64,000 nucleotides of DNA from Anoplopoma fimbria. Its lineage: Eukaryota; Chordata; Actinopteri; Perciformes; Anoplopomatidae. The stretch's first letter is position 1. Every line of letters starts with the position of its first letter. Location of the stretch: contig NC_072471.1 of the NCBI RefSeq assembly GCF_027596085.1, forward strand, positions 7,939,539 to 8,003,538. Direction: 5' to 3'. A program made the position numbers and the translations under genes. Shown piece by piece: positions 1-15,610 of this stretch. The notes under the pieces are model-generated. The model worked only from the letters and a program-made list of their open reading frames with translations. It made no database searches and was not told where the DNA came from.

Positions 1-34
1 TGTGGTAAGTGGTGCTAAGGCCCCGGAGACGTGC

Positions 35-36
<2 letters not shown>

Positions 37-91
<55 letters not shown>
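37..91. repeat. (CA)n microsatellite
   Basis: Uninterrupted CA dinucleotide run of about 55 bp, in magi2 intron 1. Confidence 0.98.
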
Positions 92-93
<2 letters not shown>

Positions 94-3000
94 AGGATAG
101 CAGTGTGTGTGAGTCTGTAAGTCTGTCACACTCTGTGTTACAGTTGCTGGTGCAACTTAACAGACGGGTGAGTCGGGCCGCCATGAGAATCGTTACCGGA
201 CGCCCACGCTAAACAACGTGTGTCTGACTCGACACAACTTCTCAGGGATTGCCCTGTTCTGTCTTTTCAAACCCCCCCAACAGACTAGTGACCAGTCCCG
301 GATCATCATCACTCCCATCAGTCATGCTATTACTTGGACACACGCCGTTGACTCGATGGTATCATAACGTACTGGTTTTCCCTTGAGCTGGTGCGCTGCC
401 ATCTTGTGAATTGTTTCTTTGTTGTATGGATTTTTTTATGGTGAGGATTCCTGTCTGCAGAACAATTTTATCTGGGGAAAAAAATAAGGCTGACCTCAGA
501 TTCAGCTGATGGTTTTTAAATGACTTTATCCTACATATTTGTTTTAACACAGGGCTTCACAAGACTGTGACTCAACAAACATAGGAGCAGTTTTAGTAAA
601 GGATGACCCAAGAGGACCGGAGACCTCATTGAGCTTATTACATCCTAACAGCACATAATAGAAACAAGGACGTATATGTCAACATTTTGATGTATGAATA
701 GTTAGTTAATTTGAAAACTGGGCTACAAGAGAGGACAATCGACTTTGATAAACATTTTGTGGGTTCACAATATTAAAAAAAATGAAATTAGTGTGCACAG
801 AAATATTTTTGAAAGGGCAAAGACACAAGAGACAGCAGCTGAATACAATGATCAGTGTAATATCTCCAAGAAAGAGCAGTGGCATCACAGCGTTATTTAT
901 TAGATTAAGGCTTTATTGACCATGGTTCCACTAAATCCTCATGGGACTTTTTAAGATTGGACGCAACAACTTTCGCCACGAAACTCAATAATTCAATGGT
1001 TTGCGTGGCGGCAAGGGCACACAAATGCCCCGCAAGACCAACCAGACATCAGGAGGAAAACGCACACCGCCTTCGATCTGAAAGCCCCATCGCGCTAAAA
1101 CTTGAGGAGAACCAGTTTTGATTGAAATAAAAGCCTTTCTATCTTATTAGGGAGCTCTGATGACCCTCTCCGGTTCTTGCAGAAATTACCCTGTCACTTA
1201 GCAAGTGACTCAGCAAAACTTATCAGCAAAAAGTGTTTTGCAAGACAGCAAGAGCCAAGCAAATGCTAGCATGTAAGAAAGGCGTCCTAGCGGCTCAGTT
1301 AAGTCACGTAATGTACTGGCTTTGTTTATGACTTGGTATGAATACTTAAGACAAAATGGAATACAGGTCATAAGAGTACACAATCTATTTACATAATGTT
1401 GAGCTAATTTGCTGTCTTTCACATGCACCAAAGTGCAAAGCGTCCTTTTACAAATGACAGTAGGTCTAACACAATCTACAATCAACCCATGTTTGCAATC
1501 TGAATAGCAACACGTGTGATATCCAATTCGGCCTCACTACACAAACCAGTCATTGGTCGGCTTTGGTATAAAATGGTGAACAATTGAATTAACTTATACG
1601 ACTGTAAAATGACAGTTTCTTTTGGGGTATTGCCATAACCTTCAGTAGATACTGTTGTAGACTGGAGGCCCTCTGAATATTAAATGAAATTCAACTTAAG
1701 ATCAGAAATACCTGAAAAATGAGTGCAGAGTGTAGGCTATTGAATTCATATTTAAATAACTCATCTATTTCAAGGCATTCAGTCCAATACTTGAATCTGG
1801 GACAAAGTGGTGGACCAGCAGACCGACCGTCAGGGCCATTCCTAGAGCCAACGCTGTTCTAAAACCTTTTTAAAAACTAGATAGGTGCTGCCATTTCTGC
1901 CTCCTCCTCATGCTCCGGCTGCTGTAATGACTTTCCCCAACAATGGCTAACGCTAAGTGGGTACCCGCCAAGTACACCGACCGCCTTCGGCTGACCTGGA
2001 ACTGTCTGCCCTCACCTGCATCCCACACCACTCAGCGAGGCTCAATCAGCATACAGTTTTAGCAGCCACACCGGAGAACAGCCGCTGTAAAGAGCTTCTC
2101 ACTGTAGTGGCAGTGAAACTTGCAGTGACAGCCTCCATAGCCGGCTGTATTAATCTTTCACTGGAGCTGAAATAGGAAGCCGAACTGGGGCAATTCAGAG
2201 AGAGAGAGAGCGATGGAGAGGGATGCAGGGAATGATATAAAACTAATTTATCTTAATGCGTTGGCAGCAATATTTATGAATTACAGAGAGAGAGCGACAG
2301 CTTCAATGTTTACTCTTCATGCAGATCATCCAAGGTAAGACTGAGTGGAGAGAGAATGGATCTGGAACACTCGTGATATACTTGCTTTTTACCACCTTGC
2401 AGGCGGCTGCGATGCATTGCTCGCTAACTTGCCTGCTTGCTTTTATGTGTACCTGGAGGATTAAAGATATCCACTAAGCAGCAGATAATGATTTGAATCT
2501 TGAGCTTCGATTTTGTCCAGCGTCAACATAATGGCAGCACTCGATGGGGTTACTATAGTGCAGGGGCCCCGACTCCTTAATTGTGATCAAACTGTAGTTC
2601 TTAAGGGAGCTCCAAGTTGATCGCTGTGCATTCCAGTTGAAAGGTAATTTGCATTTGCTCATTTAGACCGATAACGTCCTGCTGCACTTGCTTCACATTA
2701 AAAGGTTTTCATGCGTTAATCTAATAAAGACTTTTTATTGTTACTCAATTACAGAGAAAGACTGAAACAAATACATTGTTTTTGCAGTGGCACGAACAAA
2801 AGCATCACTATAAGCCGAGGTTTTTCGAAATATGTGGGTGTTTTCAGTGGACCAGTTTTAAACATCGCAGGGAGTAAAAGTGCAGAAGAAGAAAACAGCC
2901 ACAACGTGCTGCAGGCAACAGACTCTCACTGCCGTTTGTGAGAAGCAGCACACAGCTGACACTCGTGCAGTGCGCGCATCTCTACATTCTGCAGTTGCCC

Positions 3001-3854
3001 GTGGCATTGCATGATGCAAGTATCCAGACTTGAATGTTGACCAGTTTCATCAAAATCTGCAGCATTTCACAGAGTGTCAGTCTTTTACTTTGAAGGCTGG
3101 TTTTGCAAAGAGATAAGGGTGTTTAAATTCATGCCGTGCCTTAGCTTCGCCTTGACAAACTGCTACAGCGTTTAAATGACAATCAGGCTTGAAAACAGCA
3201 GCAGAAGCAACAAGCTTCATGAGCTTAACCAAAGCTTTTTCTCCATTGTTGTAGTCATCTGTTTAGAGTCTGGTGCTGACATTACTTCCTGACAAAGTAC
3301 CCCCACCATTCATGGGCTTCATCTTGCTAACGCATAGCACAAGCATTGTTATGAAGTATTGCAGGATACATCCACCGATCCACCGATTTGACTTTTTCTC
3401 GATTCCTCAGGTTATCTGCAAAAGCCAAATACCTCATGTTCCATTTATCACAATGGTCTGGCTGATACATGATCCCCTTAAAAAGGTCAACAATGGCACC
3501 AATTGGTGAATACCTACAAAAATGGTCATCACGCGCACACAAATATGAAGTTTAAAATAAGTATATCGGTGCTTTAAGAGGGTTAAACAATGCCACCATT
3601 GACCTTTACTGGCATCAAATCTACAGGGGCCACATTAGCCACGGGAAGTAGTCTCAGTCCCATCCTTACATTATCCATAATGCCTTGCTCTAATGAGAAT
3701 TCCTCGTGTCTCCGGGAATGTAATTGTGCCCTCTGTTCTCTTATATACCCATCAGTGTTTTGTGGAGATCCTAATTACGTCCTACAGGGCGGGCCTGATT
3801 GCTGTTGGCAATCTAATCTAATCCTCACCTCACAGACTAATGAAACACTTAATA

Positions 3855-3965
<111 letters not shown>

Positions 3966-5049
3966 CGCATGTGAGAGTAAAATGGGTTAGAGCCTTAGGA
4001 TTTGAGACGCCGTGAAAAATTAAAGTCATATTAAAGTACGCAGTAAGTGATTAAATACATAAACATGATTCATGATCACTATAACAGAAAGTGAATCGTG
4101 ATGAGTGTGCTTCTTTTAATTACAGAGAAGATCGTAATGAAAGTTGGCAAATCAGACCAAGATACCCCAAGAGAGAAGGGACGGCACTTTTACAGTTGTG
4201 ACATTGGTGCAGCAGCAAGAGTGGAACTCAATGTATTATTCAAAAAGGCCAGTAAAGACCTCTTGAGCTTGACCATGTATTTAAACTATTCAGTGACAGT
4301 TTCATTGGCACGTAGCCAGTCCATTGTGAACCCAATATCTGCGAAGGTTTCAGCTGTAAATGCTGGCAGTTTGTCTATTTCAAGTGGCTCCTGTTAATAA
4401 AAAGATAGATTTTTTTAAAAGAACATACCAAGCAGCTGTTCACTCAGTGAACAAAAACCGTCACCTTAACTCAAGTACACTTTTTGTTGTTGATGTGACA
4501 AAATGTGCTCAGAATTTAAAAGAGCACTGCCCCGTAATTACTGCTGGATGTTACTTTATCCTTCAATTACATTTGTGCTCAGAAATGCGGAACAATTTTC
4601 AAAGCACAACCCCAATGCTGGATGACAACATTTTTCTGTTGACACTCATACGCTCTAGCAGTTATGACAATAACCTGTATTTATCTTAATCTCAGTGATT
4701 TGTCCACCATCTGTAAGGCTGAGTGGGAAAACAACATTAAGCACAAGCAAAATGGAGAAAAAGATCTGCTGGAACAAGTTAAAGAAGTGATGTTAGCATG
4801 CTCGTAATTCAAACACTCTCTGCAGCTTCTTCTGACAGTTATGTGACAGTCTTGAGTCTCTATGGGCACTGGCATTATCTTTTGTAGAAGAAGGGGTGTA
4901 AATGTCAATTTGAACATGTTTGATGACACTTCTGTTTGTGTATTTGTTTGACATGTTGAGCTACTCTGTAGTTCGGGCTCATCACCAAGGTTTTTGCTAC
5001 ATTTATGTCCTAATTTGTTGTCTTTTCATCTTTATTACTGGAGCACTTC

Positions 5050-5445
5050 TTAAATTGTGACAGTATACACTCATCGGCATCAGAAAAGGAAGCATGGGAA
5101 CTGGATAAAATGCAGCGGACCTCCAGATGATCAGCGCCCACTGCATCTTCTGACCACCCAGCCAGACGACCCCAGGGATGATGGGGAAGAGAGCCCAGAT
5201 GGAAGCTAAGCTAACACAGCTAGGACCTTGGGCTACTCTACTACCCAGTGTGCGCCTGGCTGTCTGATGACAGGGCGCAGGAACACCAAGATAAGCAACT
5301 AAAACTTAAGGCTGACTCAACATCGGGCAGTGACTGGTGTGTCCGCACCTTTGCAGACCACATGTTTTTCTTACAACTATATTTTGTGAAATCCTGTGTT
5401 GCAGAATGACAATAAATGATCTTGTAACCTTGAACCTTTTTGTGT
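5050..5445 (+). repeat. Possible degraded LINE remnant
   Basis: Around 5180-5250 one plus-strand frame reads AKLTQLGPWATLLPSVRLA, reminiscent of the N-terminal part of fish LINE ORF2 proteins. The stretch ends at 5408-5440 with an AATAAA signal followed by a TTGTAACC/TTGAACC near-repeat, like the short-repeat tails of some fish non-LTR elements. If real, it is a heavily internally deleted copy. The recognition rests on short similarity only. Confidence 0.3.
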
Positions 5446-7652
5446 GCAGCTGCTGTGATTTTAAGGAGAAGGATCAGTCAGTCTCATCATGCAAAATCTT
5501 GCCAACATAGGAAAACAATGGCAGACAAGTATTAAGGGCTGAAAGGCTTTCAATGAATCTGTCAATGCATTATTGTCTTGATACTAATGTATTTATCAAC
5601 TCGTCTTTTCAGTCCTAAAAATATTCTCAAATACAACCATGTTTACGCTTTCAATAGACCAGGTTACAGTGTTTAGTTGTAAATGATACAGTCTGGGATC
5701 AACCCCAACTGCTACATGATGGCACCCTGCTATGCTACAGTCATCCAGCTAATAGGAGTGTTATGTGCTACTACATCTACTGTCTTGTCATGTGGAACAT
5801 TACGCAGCATTTTAAATAAAGTATGGAGAAGCGTCGTTGTGGTTCTAGAGCATGCAAATATATAAAAGAAAGCTTTGAAGAAACGATTGTTTTATTGCAC
5901 ACACACTTTAAAGAATCATAAAGACTAGCGTAAAGCAGCAGAGCAAGCAGACATGTATCATCTGTCAGGCCTGGATCATTGTGATAATACTGTACTGTAG
6001 TCTTTGACTTTCTCTCCTCTATAAGGAAGCCAGTGAAACAGATTATAGGAGCTGATGTGCCTCTGCTGAGAAGTGAGAAATATCTGTTATTGAACACCCT
6101 GCTGTAAGTAAATTGAAAGGGTATTTCCCCCGATAATATTTACTTCCATACATGTTTACTAATGTACATATCAACCATCTTAAAAACAACTTGACAGCGT
6201 CAACAACCGATCGAGCAAACACCAGCTGAGCAACGGGAGAATATCAATCACTTTGGCAATCACTGGAGGATATGAATATTTCATGTAGACAAAAAAAAGT
6301 AACACATTGGTTTGATATAGGCTTGGCTGCCTTTATGAATAAATCCCTGGTGTGATGTTGAACGCACACCCACATCCACACCATCACACACACACTAACA
6401 CACAGACTAAGACTTTGATCCAAAGCCTCTTATGGAGTTTTGGCTGATTTTTTTTTTTTAGCCCAAAAATCTGAGCCCACAGATCCTCCATCTTAACTCA
6501 CAATGCAAGACAGCGTCATTAGCTGCAAGGATCAAAGACAGGGACGGCCACACGAGTGTGTCCGTGACATAAGAGCTTCACATCCAGAGAACAAAAGTTG
6601 ACAAGTGATAGATGGAGTTGGTGCAAGTTTGGCAAAATTCACATGACTTGTGCTCTTTTTTTTTTTATAAATGTGAGAGTCAATATGGATGTTGGCTGCT
6701 GTGTGAGATTAAAAAATGTCTCCAACAACTATGGACGGCAGAGTCTTGGCTTCATGTGCCTGAAAAGTGAAACCACATCACTTGTTTAAGGAATCCACTG
6801 CACTTCATGTTCGGAAAAAAAAATATTCCTGAGGGGACTTCCACTGTATCCGTGACCTTATCATACTTTATGGTATTTTTCATTTCTTATGACACCACTA
6901 TAATGTTGAAATAGGGACTTGGAGATTTGCTTTAATATTTATTCAATATCCTCTCCAAATTCAATTTAGTCCACTTAATGTAGCGCACATTGATAATAAA
7001 TATTGCTTTCTTAAATGTCTGCTTTGTAAGTATATTTGTGATTCAAAGGCTAATAAAAAAAAAGGAACAATTTTCTCTCCCTTAAGAAGGAAATCATCTT
7101 TCAACTCCAACTATCCCCAAAGGTTACCTTCCACATACAGTATCACAGACATTTATACATCTAGAACTGCAACTATCGTCAAATATTTTCTTGATCAATC
7201 ATTTGGTCATGTAAGAATGACACAAAACAGTGAAAAGTGTCCATAATAATAAAAGAAATTCCAGAAATCAAGCTGACATATTCAAACTTCTTGTTTTGAC
7301 TCATCTAAAGTCCCAACATCCCAAAAATACGGCTTAAATATATATATAATATAAGGCTTAAACTAGATCATTTTCGTCACTGTTGCTTTAAAAACAATTA
7401 ATCCATAAAAATCTAAATTATTGCCGATTAACTCTGTGTTGATCAACTAACTGTTTCCATACACATAAATAATTAAATATATATTTACAGGAGATGGAAG
7501 CTTTTAAAAATTGTGCTGAACTTTTATGTGCATGTGAAGCAGACTTAATTTGGGAAGAAATCCAGTATAATCTTATCCAATATCTAATCTCATAGTTTCT
7601 CATACCTATGATATTAGATCCTCTGTAATCTTAACCTGTAGTGGCTCTATGA

Positions 7653-7755
7653 CATTTAGACAACATCAGTATGGTACTATATATATATATACATTTAGAC
7701 AGCATCAGTATGGTACTATATATATATATACATTTAGACAGCATCAGTATGGTAC

Positions 7756-7775
<20 letters not shown>
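7653..7775. repeat. 39-bp tandem repeat, 3 copies, with (TA)n core
   Basis: Three near-identical units start at 7653, 7692 and 7731. Each opens with CATTTAGAC(A/G)GCATCAGTATGG-like sequence and closes with a TA run; the last runs into (TA)n(TG)n to about 7791. Units differ at one base (CAACATC in the first, CAGCATC in the others), so the array is young. Confidence 0.95.
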
Positions 7776-7791
<16 letters not shown>

Positions 7792-8237
7792 CACTACCTG
7801 TATTATTGTGCACAAGGCTGTAACCATACTAGTGTACTTGCATTGCGTGCTGGAGTGTGTGTTTTCTGACTGTCCCAAAATGTAACACACCCCCTTAAAA
7901 AGCTACACCACACAGCAACCAGAGCCAGAAGACGTCCAAAACACCTTTTCACCACAACCACTGCGGAAAGAAATATATATATATATAAATATATATTTTT
8001 TTATATTTATATATTTATATTGGGGCTACAGAAGAGTTTTAAAAACAACAAAAACACCACATAAAGTGAATTTTCTCCACATGGTTTGTTTTTAGCATCG
8101 AGCATTGGGGAGGCTCTCAGTTCTGGGAGACAAAAGCCCTGCTGTCACAACACAAAAGCGAGTCAAGAAGATAAAACAAAAAAACAAAAAAAGTTGGTGT
8201 GAATGCATAAAAATAAAAATAAATTAAAAAACCTCAC

Positions 8238-8538
8238 CTTGTTTGACACACTTGAGCCGGACTGGGTCTTTGCTGTGTTTGACCACAGCGTGCACGTCCC
8301 TGGTGGTGAGTCCGGCCACCGGGGTATCGTTGACTTCCAGCAGGAGTTCATCCTGGAGGAGTTTGCCGCTTTGGCACGCCGCTCCGCCCGGGAGAAGCTC
8401 TCCGGTGACGGGGAACTGTCCATTCTCTGCGCCGCCCTTCAGCTCCAGCCCCAGCTCCCCCTCCTCACTCCTGCAGAGGACACTCTCATGGACTTTGTTG
8501 GTCCAGTGGTTCTTCCTCTTCTTCAGGCTCTTGGACAT
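8238..8538 (-). CDS. magi2: magi2 coding exon 1 (PDZ-domain scaffold, N-terminus)
   Basis: Encodes the first 100 residues of a MAGI-family scaffold, which in vertebrates assembles receptors, PTEN and other signalling partners at synapses and cell junctions through PDZ, guanylate-kinase-like and WW domains. The frame starts with MSKSLKK at 8538 in a good start context (GAGCCATG). Residues about 17-97 form the N-terminal PDZ domain: the ELGLELKGG binding loop, GAENGQFP, ELLLEVNDTPVAGLT and RLKCVKQ are all visible. The exon ends in a phase-1 split Gly codon, with donor GTGAGG just below 8238. GAENGQFP and CVKQ fit MAGI2 rather than MAGI1 or MAGI3, judged from memory of the family. The remaining exons lie outside the window to the left. 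Teleosts may carry two paralogs, so the a/b assignment is open. The plus-strand open frames here are shadows. Confidence 0.9.
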
Positions 8539-8738
8539 GGCTCAAACAAGAGGGGGAAGAAGAAGAAGAAGGAGAAAATAAATCACATGAGTGCGGCCGT
8601 GGAAGAAGTTTTTTAATCCTTCTTTTGAAGTCCTCTCCTCCCTCCTCCTCCTCCTCCTCCTCCGGTGGCAGCGCAACACTGTAGCGCGTCCAGCTTTTTT
8701 CAGCAGTAAACGCTACTTGTATCCATGTCGGAGTGCGC
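8539..8738 (-). promoter_or_regulatory. magi2: magi2 5'UTR / promoter-proximal region
   Basis: The sequence directly upstream of the magi2 start (minus strand) is purine-rich on that strand, with a (GGA)n run at about 8637-8662, and is richer in CpG than its surroundings, as is exon 1. It ends at a (CA)n tract. I see no clear TATA box, so the transcription start cannot be placed. 5'UTR and core promoter are inferred from position only. Confidence 0.45.
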
Positions 8739-8746
8739 ACACACAC

Positions 8747-8842
<96 letters not shown>
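8739..8842. repeat. (CA)n microsatellite upstream of magi2
   Basis: CA run of about 100 bp beginning roughly 200 bp upstream of the magi2 start codon, with one ACTT interruption near its left end. Confidence 0.98.
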
Positions 8843-11390
8843 CAGCTGGATCATCGGTCTGCCTTCGCGTTAACTGGGAGCTGCTCAACTTGTGACACCT
8901 TCAAGTGACGTCTCAGAGATCGGGATTGACAGTTTTGCTGTTTCAAAGACAACCAAGGGAAGAAGTAAAAAAGCAATTTATGGGGATTTATGAAATATCT
9001 TGAGCTGATAATGTGAAACTGACTGGTTGGAGAAAGCATGGGAGATATGTAACAACAACAAAAAATAATAGTTTAAATATTTGTTTTCTAAAAAGTCAAA
9101 AAGTACATGTTGACTTACCTTCATCTGGAGGGACATTGAGTCTTTCCTGTCCTTGTGTGTCACTATTATATCAGCAAATTCATTTTAATGTGATAAAAGC
9201 AACTATTTCAACATATAAACTAACTCTAATTATCTCTCTATAAAATGCACAAAATAAGCTTTTCCATTAGCTGCTATCACCTGCAGACATTAATTCATAT
9301 TTGAAAAGTACATTTTACAAATTATTTGTTGCAGTTCTACCAATTTAAAATCATTTTTTGTTTGTGCAAAGCTGGAAATGCGTCAGTTAAATAAACAAAC
9401 AAAGCAACTTATCAAAACACATTTAGACCATCATTCATTTTATAACTTTTGCTGCATCAAACATTGTCCTGTTTGAGTTTATTTCTAAAAAAAGTAACAA
9501 CCCTTAGTGCCGAATTTATTCAAATGCATCAAGTAGAATGTGTTTACAACTTCGAAACTTTGTAGTTTACAAGTTTACGAGGGACACCTGAAGGCAACAT
9601 CCAGCTCCAACCAACCCAACTGACCCGGATGTGAAGGCTAGAAGAAGAGGAGGAGGAGGAGGAGGAGAGAGGCAAGGCTTTCTTTTCCCAAATCCAGCTT
9701 TCCATGGGAGGAAAAAAAAGAAAGGAAACTAGAGAGAGAAGCAGAGTAGCGGTGTTTCCACTGGCATGGCAGCAGCAGAGCAGCAATAATACAGTTTTTT
9801 TTAATACCACAAATATGTCTCTTCCTTTTGACATTTTTCTTACAGACACTTCAAATGCTGCAGATTGTAAGCTTCAGAAAGTTCAATCATCTGACTCAAC
9901 TCAAATTGCTATTTTTCCAGCCGCGTAGTCATTCCTTTTCCCTTCAAAAGTGGGACTACATCAATTACAGTCTATTTCTGGTTGGACGCGGCCCTACAGA
10001 AGGTCACCTGATTCAAACACTCTGTTGCTTTCAAACACATTTTACGTCTTCTTTTTTTTAAAGGTGAACTTGACAGAAAATAGACTTCATTTTCTTGAAC
10101 ACCTGAAAGGCCTGTCAAGGGCAGCAAGTATTTCTCAGCTTCTTGTCAATAATGATATTCGGATTTCAGAAGGATATTTGGTTCCCTCAAACAGCTTTTG
10201 TGATGTCATAAAGTCTGTTTGCTGCTATAGTTTCGTCATTTGCCGGAATAAATCTCTTGAAAATGAAAAATGTCCTTGTGTTCAAAGAGACAAGAGACCT
10301 GACTGAGAAACATCCATCTTCAAACAAATGTGGGCATTTTCCTCCACTTGGTTGACATCTTTAAACATATTTACAAAGCCTCTCCTAACATCTCTTCATT
10401 TTCAGTAACTGAGCTCATGTTCGGTAATGATAGTTTGCTGCTTTGCTGCCGTAATTGTATAGATATACGATGATAATAGCTATGCTACGCTGCAGAGTTA
10501 TCTGTCGTGGCAAGTTAATCCCCTTTTGAGCCTTAAAATCATGTTTTTCTCATAACAAGTGAAGAATTCCCAGTAATGACTTGAGATAAGTGCACTTCTT
10601 TCCCACACAAAGCCCTGTTCATAATGTTTCTAGAGAATACCCAAACTTGTGTAAACAGTGCTCAAGTTATTGGGATTTTTTATATTAGATTACTGTTTCA
10701 AAGCCATCTGCACACAATTATAAATACAACTGTAGTGGAGAGATACTGGGGATTTTATAGAGTTGCAGATTACACCAAAAAACATATTACTAGTACAATT
10801 TACTAGCTTCCCAGAGCTCTTATCCACATCTTATTGCCTTAATCAGCAAACATAATCTAAGTGTAGAAGTTCAGTCAAATTTTAACGGTTGAAAGAAGTA
10901 AAAGACAGAATGATTGACAGTTTAAAGCTCTGGAAAAAGCAGGGAAGTGGACATTGAGTTTGAAATATTTTGTAAAAATACACACTCATCTCTTATGGGC
11001 CGGTTGAAATTCTTCAATCAGACCTGAGATGAGCGGTCAGAGTAAGACATTATTTAATTTTAAAGCCAAAAAGGTTTCCATTGGAAAAGAGGATCTAAAA
11101 CAGTCAATTACTGAAAAATTGACTTTTAAGGCTTCATCAGATTCTTAGGTTTGTTTACTTATATTTTGATCAGATAGTTTATTATATAAATTAGAAAACA
11201 TTTCTTAGTTTAAAGAATATTTCAATAGGGCAAAGCTTTATATTTTGCACAGTTGGATGTATTTTCTTAATAGAAAAAAGTGCTAAAAATATCTATAAAT
11301 AAAATAAATTGACTTGATATCATATAGGAACTAATGCCCTTAATTTCTTATGAATTTAGTTTTTGTTGACCCAAAATAAAACAAATTTAA
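8843..11390. other. Non-coding, upstream of magi2
   Basis: AT-rich sequence with a (GGA)n stretch at about 9640-9668 and no supported exon. Short open frames here lack splice borders and recognisable motifs. Confidence 0.6.
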
Positions 11391-11630
11391 AGGAATAGTT
11401 TAACATTTTGTGAAATATTATTTCCCTTCTTGCTGAGAGTCAAATGAGACGATCGATATCGCTTTCATATTTGTACACTAAATATGAATCAGGTGACAGC
11501 TGGTGATGGTTAGCTTAGCTAAGCATAAAAACTGGAAACAGCTAACTGACAAAACCCAAACTGTAAAAACAACAATTTGTGGTTTCTGGATTAAACTTCT
11601 TTTTTCCTTTGGATAGAGCCACCTAACTTC
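11391..11630 (+). repeat. Dispersed teleost repeat (GTTAGCTTAGCTAAGC family)
   Basis: Opens with AAAGGAATAGTTTAACATTTTG and contains GGTTAGCTTAGCTAAGCAT, then AAACTGGAAACAGCTA. The same core recurs at 28905-28980 and, inverted, at 63589-63710. I recognise this as a common perciform interspersed repeat, but its transposon class is unclear to me. Confidence 0.65.
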
Positions 11631-12472
<842 letters not shown>

Positions 12473-15400
12473 CAAGGCAGCTTCAGCTCCATTCTGCAGA
12501 ATCATATTTGCAGGAAATCACACTGTTCAGCCATCAGTCACATCCACTCGGCCAGATGGGAGTTCATTGGCTCAGCCGGCGATGCTGCCCCTGGGATTTG
12601 CTATACACTGCTCTGCTACATGATGTAATGGTTATGACAGGCCCTGTCGCAGGATAATCAAAGCTGGCCGGGAATAAAGAGAATATTGCCACGATGATGG
12701 CACAAGAGGAAGTTATTGTCCACTTTGTGTGATGTGAACACGGGGACGTTCCAGCTGCGGCGGAGGGCCATTGTCAGGGATTTGGCTGCTTGTATTTACA
12801 TACGGGGGTTGAAATATTGAACAGAAGCTGCTCTCTCCGAGTCAGTTTGTCTTATTCCGGTCCAATACGTCGGAGGGGTCTTACCGGTTTGTTTTCAAAG
12901 ACATCTGCTCGACCTTGCAGGCACAGGAGAGGTTCAGTCCGTCGCTCTTCATCTCACTTTTCTTGACCTCCGTGGAGGATTATGGGGTGCCAAGAGATGT
13001 GCAGTTGAACCTGGTATGCTGCCAATGACATCACCGGCTTTGCTGGAACTGGCAGAGAAAGGTTGGGAACACTGGATAGTGTGGAGGCAGAAGGGAGTCG
13101 GTGGAAAAGAAACCCGATTATTCATTTTCTGGCTGTTTTTTCATGGTCGGGGGCTTAGTTCCAATCTTAATGCTACAGTACACACTGGTGTTTAAACGGT
13201 CTTGTAACCCCAAGCGCAAAGCCAGGTCCATAAAATATATAGTTTTCAGAGTTTGGTGTGGAAGAACTTGATTGGCCAGGTTCTAAAATATTGTTAAAAG
13301 CATGAATAGCAGCAGATTAATGACAATAAATTTGGATTGAGATGTTCACCAATAATACACTTAATAGGTGCCCACATACTTTGTATATTCATTTTATTCC
13401 TCTCTTCCAAATTTCTGCCAATTTTTTTCTTACCTTATAAGATATGTAAATTACCTTGAAAGTCTGTTTCTTGTAATATTTTTGGCTCATAAAAAAAAGA
13501 ACGAAGCCATAATTAAACTTTAATCAGCTTTGAGTCGATAAAACAAGTTTATTTTACTTTTAAAAGATTAAATATCACATTTTTTCTCTGACTGGTAAAG
13601 AGTTGAATATATAACCGATAAAACAACCTTGCTTAATTAAATTCAGGCATTTTGATGATGTAGTTTATGAAAGCAAATGTGTTGCTTTATTTAACTAAAG
13701 TAACTAAGGACTAATGTCAATCAACAATTGACACAAGTTACAAGCTCCTTTAGGCTTCAAGCAAGTGATATAATCTGCCTGAATAATGAAATAATTCATC
13801 TTTTTTCATGTTGAAATGTAGCTTTTTCAACAGCTGTCCTTCTCCCACATTCCTGACACATGTTGAACTGCGAAAGTGTAGATAGAAATAGGATTTTATC
13901 AAATTATTGGACTTTCCACTTGGATCAACACAAATAAAAGTCAAAGAAAATGGTCTCCAGCCACTACATTTTGAAAATCTGTACAGTATGAACACCCACC
14001 AAGGATGACGACAGAAAGCAGAGTGGCTTACAAACTATTTCTTGTCTTATTTTAAAAGAGCCCTGCTTCTTAATAAAGCACAAAGCCTCTGGGAAGTTAC
14101 AGTAGGATCCGGGGCCTCCTGCTGCTTTCTGTCCACAGATAATTTAGTCTGTATCACAGTGTCAGTAAATCAAAGAACCTCAGGGTGAAACTCAGGGGCT
14201 TCTGTCCCCCGGGTTTAATGTGATTGCCCTCTGCATGATTATAATCATGTTTCTACCTTCAGTTCTGACCCATGTAATGATCGTCTTCCCTCTGCTGTCT
14301 GATTCTTTCATTTTTTTTTTGAATCTATGTCGTTGTTATGCTCATGGGGAATGATTTAGGCAGCGTTCTGGAGTAGTCTCTCAGGAAACCACCTCCGCCA
14401 ACACTCGATATCACCACCTCACCCTCCTCCCACCCTCCCACCCTATCAGCCCAGACAGATAAGTACCTTTTCCCACGGCGAAGCCTTTTAACTGCCTCGG
14501 AGCCTGAAAAAAAAACCGCTCGCTCCTTCAAAAAAAAAAAAAAACAGCCTCTGCCTCCCCCTCCTCGCTGGGGGACAGTTACATTCACACTATCGCAGTC
14601 ATCCGTCTCCACCAGTCGGTCTTCACACGGCGCATCATCCATCAGACGAGGGAGGGGGGGGGGGGGAGCGGTGACACTATTGCCATGCAATCAACAGCGT
14701 GACAGCTTGATGGACTTTCACGAGCCGCCTCTCATATCCCGTCACAAAGCATATCCGACAAACCTTGCAGAGACGGGTCATCAAAGCAGAAGATAGTGGA
14801 TTTCAGTCTGCTAGAGATTAGGGTCTAATATTTTCTCATATACAGCTCCGCGTAAAACGCACCTTTATTTTCTCATGAAATTGGTTGTATTTGATAGATA
14901 CAATCTGATTCATCAGTTTGGGGGATGATGATTGGATGTTCTTTCAAAGCTGGAATATGCTGGATCTCAAACTTTATGGCTCAAGGTGTTTTTTTGCCGC
15001 CCAATAAAAGCACATGCACATACCTCTGCAAATTTACTGCACAAAGATATTGCTGTGTAGATAATGGCAATGTAATATATAGATATTTTGCATTCTCTAT
15101 CTTTTTCTTAGATGCAATTTAGATGATGTTGCTGTATCAATCAATCAATCAGTAGTGGAACAGTGAGTGCTTTATTTCAGGCCAAATGTCCATTTTTATG
15201 ATACAAAATTCTCATGTAATTTTCTGCCAAATTCAATCTGAACATGTTATCATATTTACATGTGGACATATTTATGCTGTCAGACATATAACTAATATTA
15301 TAAAACCTAGGCACACACAATAGCATCTTCATTATCCTCACATACAGCACTGTACGTTTCTGCATTCTGCTCTTTATATCTGCACCGTATATAAAAGGGG

Positions 15401-15610
15401 CTCACAGGAAAACCCTGATCAGCCAGACTTTTATATAAATTGGCCACATATGAATATTCATCAATGAGCAGAGTGAAAACATATGATCAAATAATTACTA
15501 GTACAAAGCTAAATACAAGCTAAAGTCCACCCTGCCCGTCTCCATTACTGACTATAGTCACATTCAGTACTTCACTGTCTGATCTGCATTCTGTGTTCAG
15601 AGTAGACGTT

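Noticed and set aside
8203..8616. 137-codon plus-strand frame overlapping magi2 exon 1
   Set aside because: Shadow of the real minus-strand exon in a GC-richer stretch.
12700..13080. GC-richer segment as an exon of an unknown gene
   Set aside because: No frame of useful length with acceptor and donor; at most a conserved non-coding element, which cannot be tested here.
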